Below are positions 8,422-17,782 of a stretch of 64,000 nucleotides of DNA, piece by piece. How positions within the stretch are numbered: the stretch's first letter is position 1; each line of letters begins with the position of its first letter. Source of the DNA: a bacterium (lineage in GTDB: Bacteria; Desulfobacterota; Deferrisomatia; Deferrisomatales; Deferrisomataceae); NCBI GenBank assembly GCA_027021615.1, contig JALUTY010000013.1:1-64000 (forward strand). The letters are read 5' to 3'. The notes under the pieces are model-generated. The model ran no database searches, was not told the origin of the DNA, and worked only from the letters and a program-made list of their open reading frames with translations. A program made the position numbers and the translations under genes.

Positions 8422-11400
8422 CCCCGGCTCGATCCTTCTTGTGTTCGTGGCCTACATGGCCGGCCTGTTCCTCCTGGCCGTCCTGGTGGAACGGGGGGGT
8501 CCCTGGGGCCGGCGGTTCGCCCGCAGCCCGCACGTCTACGCCCTTTCCCTGGCCGTGTACTGCACGAGCTGGACCTTCTATGGCAGCGTGGGCAAGGCGG
8601 CGACCTCGGGGCTCCTGTTCCTCCCCATCTACCTGGGCCCCACCCTCGCCTTCGGTGCCGGGTGGCTGCTGCTGCACCGGATGGTCCGGCTCAAGCAACG
8701 GCATCGGATCACCACGGTGGCGGACTTCCTGGCCGTCCGGTACGGAAAGTCTCCCGGCGTGGCCGCAACGGTGACCGTGGCCGCCCTGTTGGGAGTCGCA
8801 CCCTACATCGCCCTGCAGCTCAAAGCGGTTCTCACCACGTTCCGGTTGCTCACGGCCGACGCTGCCGCCGGGGTGGAGCACCACGTGGCCCCCTTGACGG
8901 TGGTCGTCCTGTGCCTGTTCTCGATCCTGTTCGGCGCCCGGCACCTGGACGCCACGGAGCGCCATCCGGGCCTGGTGGCGGCCGTGTCCGTGGAGTGCCT
9001 GGTGAAGCTCGTGGCGTTTCTCACCGCGGGGGTTTTCGTGACCTTCGGGCTGTTCGACGGCCTCTCGGACCTGCTCCTCCAAGCCCGGAGGAACGGCGCG
9101 CTGGAGGTGCTGGCCGAGCCGTCCTATCCCTCGTGGGCCGCCTACACCCTCTTGGCGGCGGCCGCGGGCTGGTTCCTTCCCCGCCAGTTCCAGGTGGCCG
9201 TGGTGGAGGCAGCCGAGCCAAGCCACACACGAAAGGCCGCCTGGATCTTCCCCCTCTACATGCTCCTCATCAACCTGTTCGTGATTCCCATCGCCTTGGC
9301 GGGGCGGGCCCTGGGGTACCCTGCCAGCCAAGCGGACACCTTCGTCCTCACCCTTCCCCTGGCCCACGCGGGCCCGGTCTTGTCCCTGTTTGTGGCCGTG
9401 GGCGGGTTCTCGGCGGCAGCCGGCATGATTATGGTGAGCTCCCTGGCCCTGGCCACCATGGCCACAAACCACCTCCTCGTGCCCGCCGCCGGGCTCGTGC
9501 CGGGGCTGGGTTTCCTGAGGGAGCACCTGCTCACCTGCCGGCGGGTCGCCATCGTGGGCGTGGTGCTGCTGGGGTACTGGGTCCAGTCCCACCTGGCCGG
9601 CTCGTACATGCTGGTCAACATCGGCATGATCTCGTTCGTGGCGGTCCTGCAGTTCGCCGTGCCCGGGGTGGTGGGTCTCCTGTGGCGGGGGGCGTCGCGG
9701 ACCGGCGCCCTGGCGGGACTCGGCGCCGGGTATGCCGTCTGGGCGTACACCCTCCTGCTCCCGGCGCTGGCCCGAAGCGGATGGGCACCGGCAGAGGCTT
9801 GGATGACCGCGACGGCAGGGAGGATCTGGGCCCCTGAGGCCATGGCCGGCATCGCGTTCCCCGACGTGTACACCCATGCCGCGTTCTGGACCCTGGTGGC
9901 CAACCTGGGGGGGCTGGTGCTCGGATCCCTGCTTGCCCCTCCCAGCCCGTCGACGCTCTCGGTGGTGGAGGACTTCGTGTCCGACGACGAGGCCGGAGCC
10001 CCTTGGGGGGACGGGCTGGAGGAGGGCCCGGTGGTGTCGGTGGAGGCCAAGAGAGAGCGGATCGAAGCACTGTTTCGCAAGTACTTCGGGGAAATCCAGG
10101 CGCGGGAGCTGGCTGCCCGGTGTCTGGTCCGCGTCGGGCTCGAGGGCCGCACGAGCGCCCCCCTCACCCGGGTCGCAGGGCTCGTGGCCGAGGCGGAGAA
10201 CGTGCTGGCCGGGGGTCTGGGCGCGGCCACGGCCCACCAGGTGGTGGGAGCGGCCCGGATCCTGGACGGGACGGAGCGCCAGGAGCTCACTCGGGTGTAC
10301 TCGCGGCTCTTGGCCGGCCTAGGCCTGGGGCCGGCCCAGCTCCAGCGGCGGATCACCCATTACCGGGCCCGGGCCGACGAGCTCCGGCACCACGCCGAGG
10401 AGCTGATTCAGGCCCTGGCCCAGCGGGACGCCGAGATCGAGGCCCGCACCCGGGCCGAGCACGAGCGCATGCGAGCCTATCAGGCCCAGCAAACCCTCAA
10501 CCGGCTCCTCCGGATCTCGTTCGAGGGGGGCCCCCTTGAGGAGCAGCTCGTCCGATCCCTGGAGATCGTGTTGGAAAGCCCGTGGATGGACCTGCGGCCG
10601 GCTGGGGCCGTGTTCCTCCGGGAGGGCGCCACCCTCCGGCGGGTCGCCGGACGGGGCCTCGCCCCTGAGATTGAGGAACGGTGCGCCAGGGTGCAAGTCG
10701 GAGAGTGCCTGTGCGGGCTGGCCGCCCGGGACGGTCGGATCGTGTGCGGAAGCTCGGCCGGACCGGACCATCTGCCGTCGCCGCACCTCCACGGCCACTT
10801 CATCGTGCCGATCCGCGACGGTGACGAGACCTTAGGAGTCATGTGCCTGTACGCCCACGAAGAAACCCCGCGGACCGAGGCCGAGGAGACCGCATTCCTG
10901 GAGGGCTTGGGAAGCGCCCTGGCGGCCCTGATCCGTCGGGCCCGGGCCGACGAGGCCCTCCGCCGGGCCCACGACGAGCTTGAGATCCGGGTGGAGGAGC
11001 GCACCCGGGAGCTGCGCGAAACCTTGGCCGCCCTAGAGCACGCCCACGCCGAGCTGCAGCAGACCCAGGCCAAGATGGTCCAGCAGGCCAAGCTCGCCTC
11101 CATCGGCCAGCTGGCGGCCGGGGTGGCCCACGAGATCAACAACCCGCTCGGGTTCGTAACCAGCAACTTCAACACGCTACGGGGCTACGCCCAGGATCTG
11201 GAGGCGTTCGTCGAAGCCGTGCGGGCCGAGGCCAGGGGAAAAGGCTGGACCGGGCGTCTAGAGGCCCTGGAGCAGAAGCACGAGGTGGGGTACCTGCTGT
11301 CCGACATGGCCGACATCTTCACCGAGTGTGCCGACGGGTTCGAGCGGATCCGCTCCATCGTGCAGAACCTGCGCAGCTTCTCCCGGATCGACGCCCTGGA

Positions 11401-11899
11401 GCACGCCCCCTACGACCTCAACGAAGGGGTGCGGAGCACCCTGGTGGTGGCCCGCAACGCGTACAAGTACGTGGCCGAGGTGGAGACCGCGCTGGGCCCC
11501 GTGCCGGAGATCGACGCCATCGGCAACGAGATCAACCAGGTCCTGTTGAACCTCGTGGTGAACGCGGCCCAGGCGATCGCCTCCCAGGACCGGGACACCC
11601 CTGGCCGGATCACGGTACGGACCCATGCGGACGACGAAAACGTGTACTGTGAGGTGACCGACGACGGCCCGGGCATCCCGCCGGAGGCCACGGACCGGCT
11701 GTTCGATCCGTTCTTCACGACCAAGCCGCCCGGAGAGGGCACGGGCCTCGGCTTGAACCTGTCCTACGACATCGTCGTGAATCACCACGGCGGAGAGATC
11801 CGGGTGGAGTCCCCTCCCGAGGGGGGCGCCCGGTTCGTGGTGGTGCTCCCCCGCGACCGTTCTGCAGCCGTCCGCCGCGCGGGAGGGCAGGGGTGCTGA
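8414..11899 (+). CDS. SSS-family sensor histidine kinase (CbrA-like) with GAF domain
   Basis: 1161 residues. Residues ~1-530 form a sodium:solute symporter-like module of about 13 membrane helices (AVYCTSWTFYGSVGKAA, HRITTVADFLAVRYGK, PRQFQVAVVEAAEPSH). Then come a linker, a GAF domain (~690-840), a coiled coil (~845-895) and the kinase core. The H-box is LAAGVAHEINNPLGF with phospho-acceptor His906. N, G1 and G2 boxes are NEINQVLLNLVVNAAQAI, DDGPGIP and GEGTGLGLNLS. There is no receiver domain and no adjacent response regulator, so the partner is encoded elsewhere. The architecture resembles CbrA/PutP-fused kinases that couple solute sensing to metabolism; the solute is unknown. The ATG at 8414 is used because it begins the first membrane helix and overlaps the small upstream gene. 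Confidence 0.9.
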   Translation: MFSPGSILLVFVAYMAGLFLLAVLVERGGPWGRRFARSPHVYALSLAVYCTSWTFYGSVGKAATSGLLFLPIYLGPTLAFGAGWLLLHRMVRLKQRHRITTVADFLAVRYGKSPGVAATVTVAALLGVAPYIALQLKAVLTTFRLLTADAAAGVEHHVAPLTVVVLCLFSILFGARHLDATERHPGLVAAVSVECLVKLVAFLTAGVFVTFGLFDGLSDLLLQARRNGALEVLAEPSYPSWAAYTLLAAAAGWFLPRQFQVAVVEAAEPSHTRKAAWIFPLYMLLINLFVIPIALAGRALGYPASQADTFVLTLPLAHAGPVLSLFVAVGGFSAAAGMIMVSSLALATMATNHLLVPAAGLVPGLGFLREHLLTCRRVAIVGVVLLGYWVQSHLAGSYMLVNIGMISFVAVLQFAVPGVVGLLWRGASRTGALAGLGAGYAVWAYTLLLPALARSGWAPAEAWMTATAGRIWAPEAMAGIAFPDVYTHAAFWTLVANLGGLVLGSLLAPPSPSTLSVVEDFVSDDEAGAPWGDGLEEGPVVSVEAKRERIEALFRKYFGEIQARELAARCLVRVGLEGRTSAPLTRVAGLVAEAENVLAGGLGAATAHQVVGAARILDGTERQELTRVYSRLLAGLGLGPAQLQRRITHYRARADELRHHAEELIQALAQRDAEIEARTRAEHERMRAYQAQQTLNRLLRISFEGGPLEEQLVRSLEIVLESPWMDLRPAGAVFLREGATLRRVAGRGLAPEIEERCARVQVGECLCGLAARDGRIVCGSSAGPDHLPSPHLHGHFIVPIRDGDETLGVMCLYAHEETPRTEAEETAFLEGLGSALAALIRRARADEALRRAHDELEIRVEERTRELRETLAALEHAHAELQQTQAKMVQQAKLASIGQLAAGVAHEINNPLGFVTSNFNTLRGYAQDLEAFVEAVRAEARGKGWTGRLEALEQKHEVGYLLSDMADIFTECADGFERIRSIVQNLRSFSRIDALEHAPYDLNEGVRSTLVVARNAYKYVAEVETALGPVPEIDAIGNEINQVLLNLVVNAAQAIASQDRDTPGRITVRTHADDENVYCEVTDDGPGIPPEATDRLFDPFFTTKPPGEGTGLGLNLSYDIVVNHHGGEIRVESPPEGGARFVVVLPRDRSAAVRRAGGQGC

Positions 11900-11908
11900 G
11901 GCGGAGGC

Positions 11909-12511
11909 TCAGTGGCGATACCACCGGAGCCGCTGATGGAAGGGGCTCGTGGAGGGGATGTGGCTCAGGAGAAACTCCATCTGATCGGCCAGCACCCGCC
12001 GCCCCTGCAGGTAGATGTACTCGGCGTGGCTGGGGGTGAACGGCACGGCCAGGAGCTGCATGCCCGCCTCCTCGGGGGTTCGGCCGCTCTTGCGGTGGTT
12101 GCAGCGCTTGCAGGCGGTGACCACGTTGTTCCAGGTATCGGTCCCGCCCCGGCTCAGGGGGGTCACGTGGTCCCGGGAGAGGTTCTTGCGACGAAACCGG
12201 CGACCGCAGTAAAGGCACAGGTGCGCGTCACGGCGGAACAGGGTGGCGTTCGACAACGGCGGGGTGTACCGGGCCATGGCCTTCTTGATCGCCCGCCGGT
12301 CCGAAGCGGTGGCCACGATGGCCTGCACCGCGATGACGGTACGCCTTCCGGTTTGGGCGTTCACCCCGCCCCGCACCCGGTACACGGTACGGCCCAGCGA
12401 GTACACCACGCGCCCCAGGTAGTACAGCCGCACGGCCTCCTGGTAGTCCACCCACTGCAGGGGGACCCCCGCGGCGTCCACCCGCAGCACCTGCTGCTCC
12501 AGGGCCTGCAC
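11909..12511 (-). CDS. HNH endonuclease family protein
   Basis: 200 residues from a GTG start at 12511, chosen because GGGGAGG lies 6 nt upstream; a longer GTG start at 12526 has no RBS. The C-terminal half has the HNH/zinc-ribbon signature CLYCGRRF, then LSRDHVTPLSRGGTDTWNN and CKRCNHRK. Catalytic His and Asn are present. The N-terminal half (PLQWVDYQEAVRLYYLGR) resembles the stand-alone HNH proteins common in deltaproteobacteria, whose role is unknown. It lies 85 bp downstream of meaB on the same strand and is convergent with the kinase gene, 9 bp away. Confidence 0.85.
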   Translation of the reverse strand: MQALEQQVLRVDAAGVPLQWVDYQEAVRLYYLGRVVYSLGRTVYRVRGGVNAQTGRRTVIAVQAIVATASDRRAIKKAMARYTPPLSNATLFRRDAHLCLYCGRRFRRKNLSRDHVTPLSRGGTDTWNNVVTACKRCNHRKSGRTPEEAGMQLLAVPFTPSHAEYIYLQGRRVLADQMEFLLSHIPSTSPFHQRLRWYRH

Positions 12512-12596
12512 GCTCCACCTCCCCACCCGCGCCGGCTCGGCGGGTGTCGCTCCCTTCTATCAGGAGCGCGGGCCCGGAGTCAAAAAGGCTCTGCGG

Positions 12597-13556
12597 CTAC
12601 CGGGGATCCCCGCCGCCCAGGGTCTGGTCGAGCAGGGTCTCGGCAGCGGTGTAGGGGTCAAGCCGTCGGGCCGTGAGATCCACGAGCATGCGGGCATAGT
12701 GGTCCGTGCCCTCCGCAACCCCGAAGATCCGCTCGGCCGCCATCTCCTTGACCAGCTCCCGGAAGAAGTGCATCTGGCGCTTGGCCTTGCGCTCCGCCAG
12801 GATCCCCGTGCGCTCCTGGTGGTCCCGGTGGGTGTAGAAGGCGTCCACCACCTCGGCGATGCCCTCGTTCCGAACCGCCACGGTCTTGAGCACCGGGGGC
12901 CGCCAGGCGTCTTGGTCGTGGGCCGTGCGCATCTCGAGCATGACCTGGAGCTGCTTGACCACCTCGTCCGCACCCGGCCGGTCGGCCTTGTTCACGATGA
13001 ACAGGTCCCCAATCTCCAGGATGCCGGCCTTCATGGCCTGGATGTCGTCGCCCATGCCCGGCAGGCATACCACGGCGGTGGTGTGGGCCATGTCCACGAT
13101 CTCCACCTCGTCCTGGCCCACGCCCACGGTCTCGATCAGAATGACGTCGTAGCCCATGGCGTCCAGCACCAGCACGGCCTCTCCCGTGGCCCGGCTCAGC
13201 CCTCCCAGGTGACCGCGGGTGGCCATGGACCGCACGAACACCCCGGGGTCGGTGGCGTGGCGCTGCATCCGCACCCGGTCCCCCAGGATCGCACCCCCGC
13301 TGAACGGGCTCGAGGGGTCCACGGCCACCACCCCCACCTTGAGATCCCGACGCCGGAGCTCGGTGATGATCCGGTCCACCAGGGTGGACTTGCCCGCGCC
13401 CGGGGGGCCCGTCATGCCTAAGATAAACGCCCGGCCGGTGTGGGGATACAGGGCCTTCAGGTGCTCGATCCCCTGGGGGTCCCCCTCCTCCAGGAGCCGG
13501 ATGAGCCGAGCCCCGGCCAGCTGGTTGCCCCGGAGGGCCTCTTCCACGTAGTTCAT
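12597..13556 (-). CDS. meaB: MeaB-type GTPase, chaperone of B12 acyl-CoA mutase
   Basis: 319 residues of the ArgK/MeaB G3E GTPase family. Walker A is GPPGAGKST (50-58). Other hallmarks are VVAVDPSSPFSGGAILGDR, the switch region FVRSMATRGHLGGLSRAT, ETVGVGQDEVEIVDMAHTT and the base-specificity motif NKADRPGADE. MeaB gates adenosylcobalamin delivery to acyl-CoA mutases and protects or reactivates them with GTP hydrolysis. It is encoded directly behind the small and large mutase subunits on the same strand, which supports that role here. Confidence 0.93.
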   Translation of the reverse strand: MNYVEEALRGNQLAGARLIRLLEEGDPQGIEHLKALYPHTGRAFILGMTGPPGAGKSTLVDRIITELRRRDLKVGVVAVDPSSPFSGGAILGDRVRMQRHATDPGVFVRSMATRGHLGGLSRATGEAVLVLDAMGYDVILIETVGVGQDEVEIVDMAHTTAVVCLPGMGDDIQAMKAGILEIGDLFIVNKADRPGADEVVKQLQVMLEMRTAHDQDAWRPPVLKTVAVRNEGIAEVVDAFYTHRDHQERTGILAERKAKRQMHFFRELVKEMAAERIFGVAEGTDHYARMLVDLTARRLDPYTAAETLLDQTLGGGDPR

Positions 13557-13578
13557 CGCGACGACCTCCGCGGGCGGG

Positions 13579-13974
13579 TCAGCCCACGTTCTCCTTCATG
13601 AACTCGAGCACCTCCTCCAACGGGGTGCCGGGCCGGAACAAGGCCTTCACGCCGGTGGCCAGGAGCGGCGGGATGTCCTCCTCAGGGATAGTACCCCCGC
13701 CGAACACCACCACATCCCCCATGCCTCGCTCCTTCAGGAGCTTCATCACCTCGGGGAACACGTAGTTGTGGGACCCCGACAGCACCGAGATACCGATGGC
13801 ATCCACCGCCTCCTGGAGGGCCGCATTCACAATCTGCTCGGGGCTCTGGTGAAGCCCGGTGTAGATCACTTCGTAGCCGTTTTCTTGAAGGAACCGGGCT
13901 ACCACCTTGGCCCCCCGGTCATGGCCGTCGAGACCCGGCTTGGCAATGAGCACCCGCACCTTTTTCTGCTTCAT
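13579..13974 (-). CDS. Acyl-CoA mutase small (cobalamin-binding) subunit
   Basis: 131 residues starting at the ATG at 13974, which follows AGGAGG with 8-nt spacing. It is a free-standing B12-binding domain. The DxHxxG motif (residues 16-21, His18 as lower cobalt ligand) is in KPGLDGHDRGAKV. The SGSH and GGGTIPEEDIP loops line the nucleotide tail. This small-plus-large split is the organisation of isobutyryl-CoA mutase IcmB/IcmA and of some archaeal and deltaproteobacterial methylmalonyl-CoA mutases. It forms the holoenzyme with the product of 14028-15704. Confidence 0.92.
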   Translation of the reverse strand: MKQKKVRVLIAKPGLDGHDRGAKVVARFLQENGYEVIYTGLHQSPEQIVNAALQEAVDAIGISVLSGSHNYVFPEVMKLLKERGMGDVVVFGGGTIPEEDIPPLLATGVKALFRPGTPLEEVLEFMKENVG

Positions 13975-14027
13975 CGCTGTGTCCTCCTGAAACGGGCCCC
14001 CGGAGGCCCGGTATGTCCCGCCCCCGG

Positions 14028-15704
14028 TCAGAAGACCGCCGGGTCCTCGTAGGCGCCGAACACGTCCACCAGGGCGTCGCAGATCTCGCCCAGCAGGGCG
14101 TACTCGCGCACCGCCTCGAGGATGGGGTAGAGCAGGTTGTCCCCGGCCCGGGCGGTGTCGCGGATCTCCTGCAGGCAACGCTCCACCTTGGCGTTGTCGC
14201 GGTTGCGCTTGGTGTCCTCGATGCGGGCGATCTGGGCCCGCTCCACCGCGTCGTCGATCTTGAGGATCGGGATCGGCTTCTCCTCGCCCATTTGGTACTT
14301 GTTGACCCCCACGATCACCTTCCGGCCCTCCTCCACGGCCTTCTGGAACTCCATGGAGGCCCGCATGATCTCGTCCTGGGGGTAGCCCTGCTCCACCGCC
14401 GTGATCATGCCGCCCAGGTCGTCGATCTTGCGGATGTACTCCTCGGCCTGGCGCTCCATCTCGTTGGTGAGGGCCTCCACGAAGTACGACCCGGCCAGCG
14501 GGTCCACCGTGTTCGCGGCCCCGGTCTCGTGGGCGATGATCTGCTGGGTCCTGAGGGCCACGGTCACCGCCTCCTCGGTGGGCAGGGCCTCGGCCTCGTC
14601 AAACGAGTTGGTGTGGAGGCTCTGGGTGCCACCCAGCACTGCGGACAAAGCCTCGAACGCGGTGCGCACGATGTTGTTCAGGGGCTGCTGGGCCGTGAGG
14701 CTGACCCCTGCGGTCTGGGTGTGGAACCGCAGCCACAGGGCCTTGAGGTTCGTGGCGCCGAACCGCTCCTTCATGATCCGGGCCCACATGCGCCGGGCCG
14801 CCCGGAACTTGGCGATCTCCTCGAAGAAGTCCATGTGGGCGTCGAAGAAAAAGCTGAGCATCGGCCCGAACGCGTTCACGTCGAGCCCCCGCTCCACCGC
14901 GGCCTGCACGTAAGCGATGCCGTCGGCCAGGGTGAACGCCAGCTCCTGCTGGGCAGTGCTTCCAGCCTCGCGGATGTGGTAACCCGAGATGGACACCGGG
15001 TGCCACTTGGGCACGTTCTTCATGCAGAACTCCATGGTGTCCACCAGGAGCCGCACGCTCTCCCGGGGCGGCCAGATGAACGACTTCTGGGCGAAGAACT
15101 CTTTGAGGGGATCGTTCTGCACCGTGCCGCCCACCTTGTCCCAGCCCACCCCCTGCTTCTCGGCCACCACCAGGTACATGGCCAAGAGCACCGGGGCCGG
15201 GTGGTTGATGGTCATGGAGGTGGTCACCTGGTCCAGGGGGATCCCGTCGAACAGTATCTCCATGTCCCGGAGGCTGTCGATGGCCACCCCGCACTTGCCC
15301 ACCTCGCCCCGGGCCAGGGGATGGTCGGAGTTGACCCCTTTGAGGGTGGGGTAGTGGAACGCCACCGACAGCCCGGTCTGGCCGTTCTCCAGCAGGAATT
15401 TGTAGCGCTGGTTCGTCTCCTCGGCCGTGCCGAACCCGGAGAACTGACGCATGGTCCACAGCCGGCCCCGGTACATGGTGGTCTGCACCCCCCGGGTGAA
15501 CGGGTACTCGCCCGGGTAGCCCAGATCCTTCAGGTACTCCAGCTCCGGCACGTCGGCCGGGGTATACAGCCGTTGGATCGGGATCTCGGAGAGGCTGCGG
15601 AACTCCTCCTGCCGCTCGGGCCAGCGGGCCGTGGCCTCGGCCACCTTGTGGGCCCACCGCTCGTTCTCTTTTCGGATCGCCTCCAGGTTCTGGTTGTCCG
15701 CCAT
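14028..15704 (-). CDS. Acyl-CoA mutase large subunit, isobutyryl-CoA mutase-like
   Basis: 558 residues, a TIM-barrel catalytic subunit of the methylmalonyl-CoA mutase family without a fused B12 domain. Family motifs include [40 protein letters not shown] and [20 protein letters not shown]. At the two positions that dictate substrate (Tyr89 and Arg207 in Propionibacterium methylmalonyl-CoA mutase) this protein has Phe88 and Gln206, the pair typical of isobutyryl-CoA mutase. The Arg that holds the methylmalonyl carboxylate is therefore missing. I infer isobutyryl-CoA/butyryl-CoA, or another non-carboxylated acyl-CoA, as substrate. Automatic annotation would probably say methylmalonyl-CoA mutase. 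It is co-directional with the small subunit, MeaB and an upstream acyl-CoA dehydrogenase. Confidence 0.88.
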   Translation of the reverse strand: MADNQNLEAIRKENERWAHKVAEATARWPERQEEFRSLSEIPIQRLYTPADVPELEYLKDLGYPGEYPFTRGVQTTMYRGRLWTMRQFSGFGTAEETNQRYKFLLENGQTGLSVAFHYPTLKGVNSDHPLARGEVGKCGVAIDSLRDMEILFDGIPLDQVTTSMTINHPAPVLLAMYLVVAEKQGVGWDKVGGTVQNDPLKEFFAQKSFIWPPRESVRLLVDTMEFCMKNVPKWHPVSISGYHIREAGSTAQQELAFTLADGIAYVQAAVERGLDVNAFGPMLSFFFDAHMDFFEEIAKFRAARRMWARIMKERFGATNLKALWLRFHTQTAGVSLTAQQPLNNIVRTAFEALSAVLGGTQSLHTNSFDEAEALPTEEAVTVALRTQQIIAHETGAANTVDPLAGSYFVEALTNEMERQAEEYIRKIDDLGGMITAVEQGYPQDEIMRASMEFQKAVEEGRKVIVGVNKYQMGEEKPIPILKIDDAVERAQIARIEDTKRNRDNAKVERCLQEIRDTARAGDNLLYPILEAVREYALLGEICDALVDVFGAYEDPAVF

Positions 15705-15729
15705 CGCAACACTCCTTGGTTTTGGCGAA

Positions 15730-15753
15730 AAGGCTGGAAGGCTAGAAGGCTGC
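15730..15753. repeat. Octamer tandem repeat (3 units)
   Basis: Three consecutive 8-bp units AAGGCTGG, AAGGCTAG and AAGGCTGC in the 55-bp gap between the acyl-CoA dehydrogenase and the mutase large subunit. The same octamer family recurs at 17000-17031. Confidence 0.6.
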
Positions 15754-15759
15754 CCAGAT

Positions 15760-16899
<1,140 letters not shown>

Positions 16900-17116
16900 G
16901 GTCTCTCCCCGTGCCCGGTCGGGCAAAACGCACTTTACGTCAACTGTCAAACTAACCCCAAAAGAAACATGGGGCCGTAGGCCCGTTTTGGGGGGCTCAA
17001 AGGCTAGAAAGCTAGAAGGCCAAAAAGCGAAGAACCTCTTTTCCCCACGGTGGTTGCCGGCACCCCCAGAGGGGCAAGGGGCCTATTTTATCGCCGGGTC
17101 AACAGCGTCGGCGCCC
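16900..17116. other. Intergenic region with tandem TTGAC motifs and an octamer repeat
   Basis: 217 bp between the NapC-like cytochrome gene and the acyl-CoA dehydrogenase. Next to the dehydrogenase start the minus strand reads TTGACAGTTGACGTAAAG (16933-16950), two tandem TTGAC motifs that could be a -35 and/or operator for the mutase operon. No convincing -10 was found. Octamers related to AAGGCTAG repeat at 17000-17031. Confidence 0.4.
17000..17031. repeat. Octamer tandem repeat (4 degenerate units)
   Basis: Units AAGGCTAG, AAAGCTAG, AAGGCCAA and AAAGCGAA, each 8 bp, related to the repeat at 15730-15753. Confidence 0.5.
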
Positions 17117-17731
17117 CTACAGGACCTGGGCCCCCGGCTCCGTCAGCTGCTGGTAGTGGCACCGGCGGCAGTTGTCCTTGTTGCGGTCCTTGCGGTGGCA
17201 GTCGCCGGTGAAGCAGCCGTACATCCGCGGCCGCCAGGTGGGCACCTCGGCCTTGTCGTGGGCGATGGACCGGTGGCAGTCCAGGCAGCCCAGGTCCAGG
17301 GGCCGGCCTTGGGGGTCCGTGCCGGTCAGGTGCACCTTGTGGTTGATGCGGATCAGCTTGCGGTTCTCCTTCTCCCGGGTGCGGATGTCGGAGTGGCAGC
17401 CCTCGCACCGGGCCTCGACCCGATCCTCGAAGGCGGCATACTTCTCGGGGATCAGGCGATCTCGCACGTACCCGAACACGTTCAGGGACTCCGGAAGCTC
17501 GGCGTGCTGGGCGTGGCACTGGTAGCAGGTGACCCGGTCGGCCGGGTGTCCCTGGCTCTGCTTCCACAGCCCGGTCAGCACCGGGTGACAGGTGGCACAC
17601 CGGTTCGGGGAGGTGTTGACCCACCGGGCCCCGGCGACGAACAGCCCCGCCCCGGCCAGGACCACCACGGCCAGGAAACCGGCCCAGCCCCCGCGGCTCA
17701 TGCCCTTGGCTCGCTCGATCCACCAACCCAT
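17117..17731 (-). CDS. NapC/NirT-type membrane-anchored multihaem cytochrome c
   Basis: 204 residues with one N-terminal anchor helix (WAGFLAVVVLAGAGLFVAGA), followed by a periplasmic domain with haem motifs CATCH, CYQCH, CEGCH, CLDCH and CRRCH. There is also a CFTGDCH site that fits a CX4CH haem motif. This makes five standard motifs and possibly six haems. NapC/NirT proteins pass electrons between membrane quinol and periplasmic redox partners. It is the last gene of the respiratory cluster, 51 bp after the molybdopterin-family subunit. RBS is GGGAG, 9 nt before the ATG. Confidence 0.88.
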   Translation of the reverse strand: MGWWIERAKGMSRGGWAGFLAVVVLAGAGLFVAGARWVNTSPNRCATCHPVLTGLWKQSQGHPADRVTCYQCHAQHAELPESLNVFGYVRDRLIPEKYAAFEDRVEARCEGCHSDIRTREKENRKLIRINHKVHLTGTDPQGRPLDLGCLDCHRSIAHDKAEVPTWRPRMYGCFTGDCHRKDRNKDNCRRCHYQQLTEPGAQVL

Positions 17732-17782
17732 GATTCGTTCTCCCTGTTCGGAACCGCTCTCGAAATGAGAGATCGTTGCTGA

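Noticed and set aside
8195-10237. 680-codon minus-strand open frame opposite the histidine kinase
   Set aside because: The plus frame encodes a complete SSS-GAF kinase; the antisense translation is His/Gln/Gly-rich with no domain.
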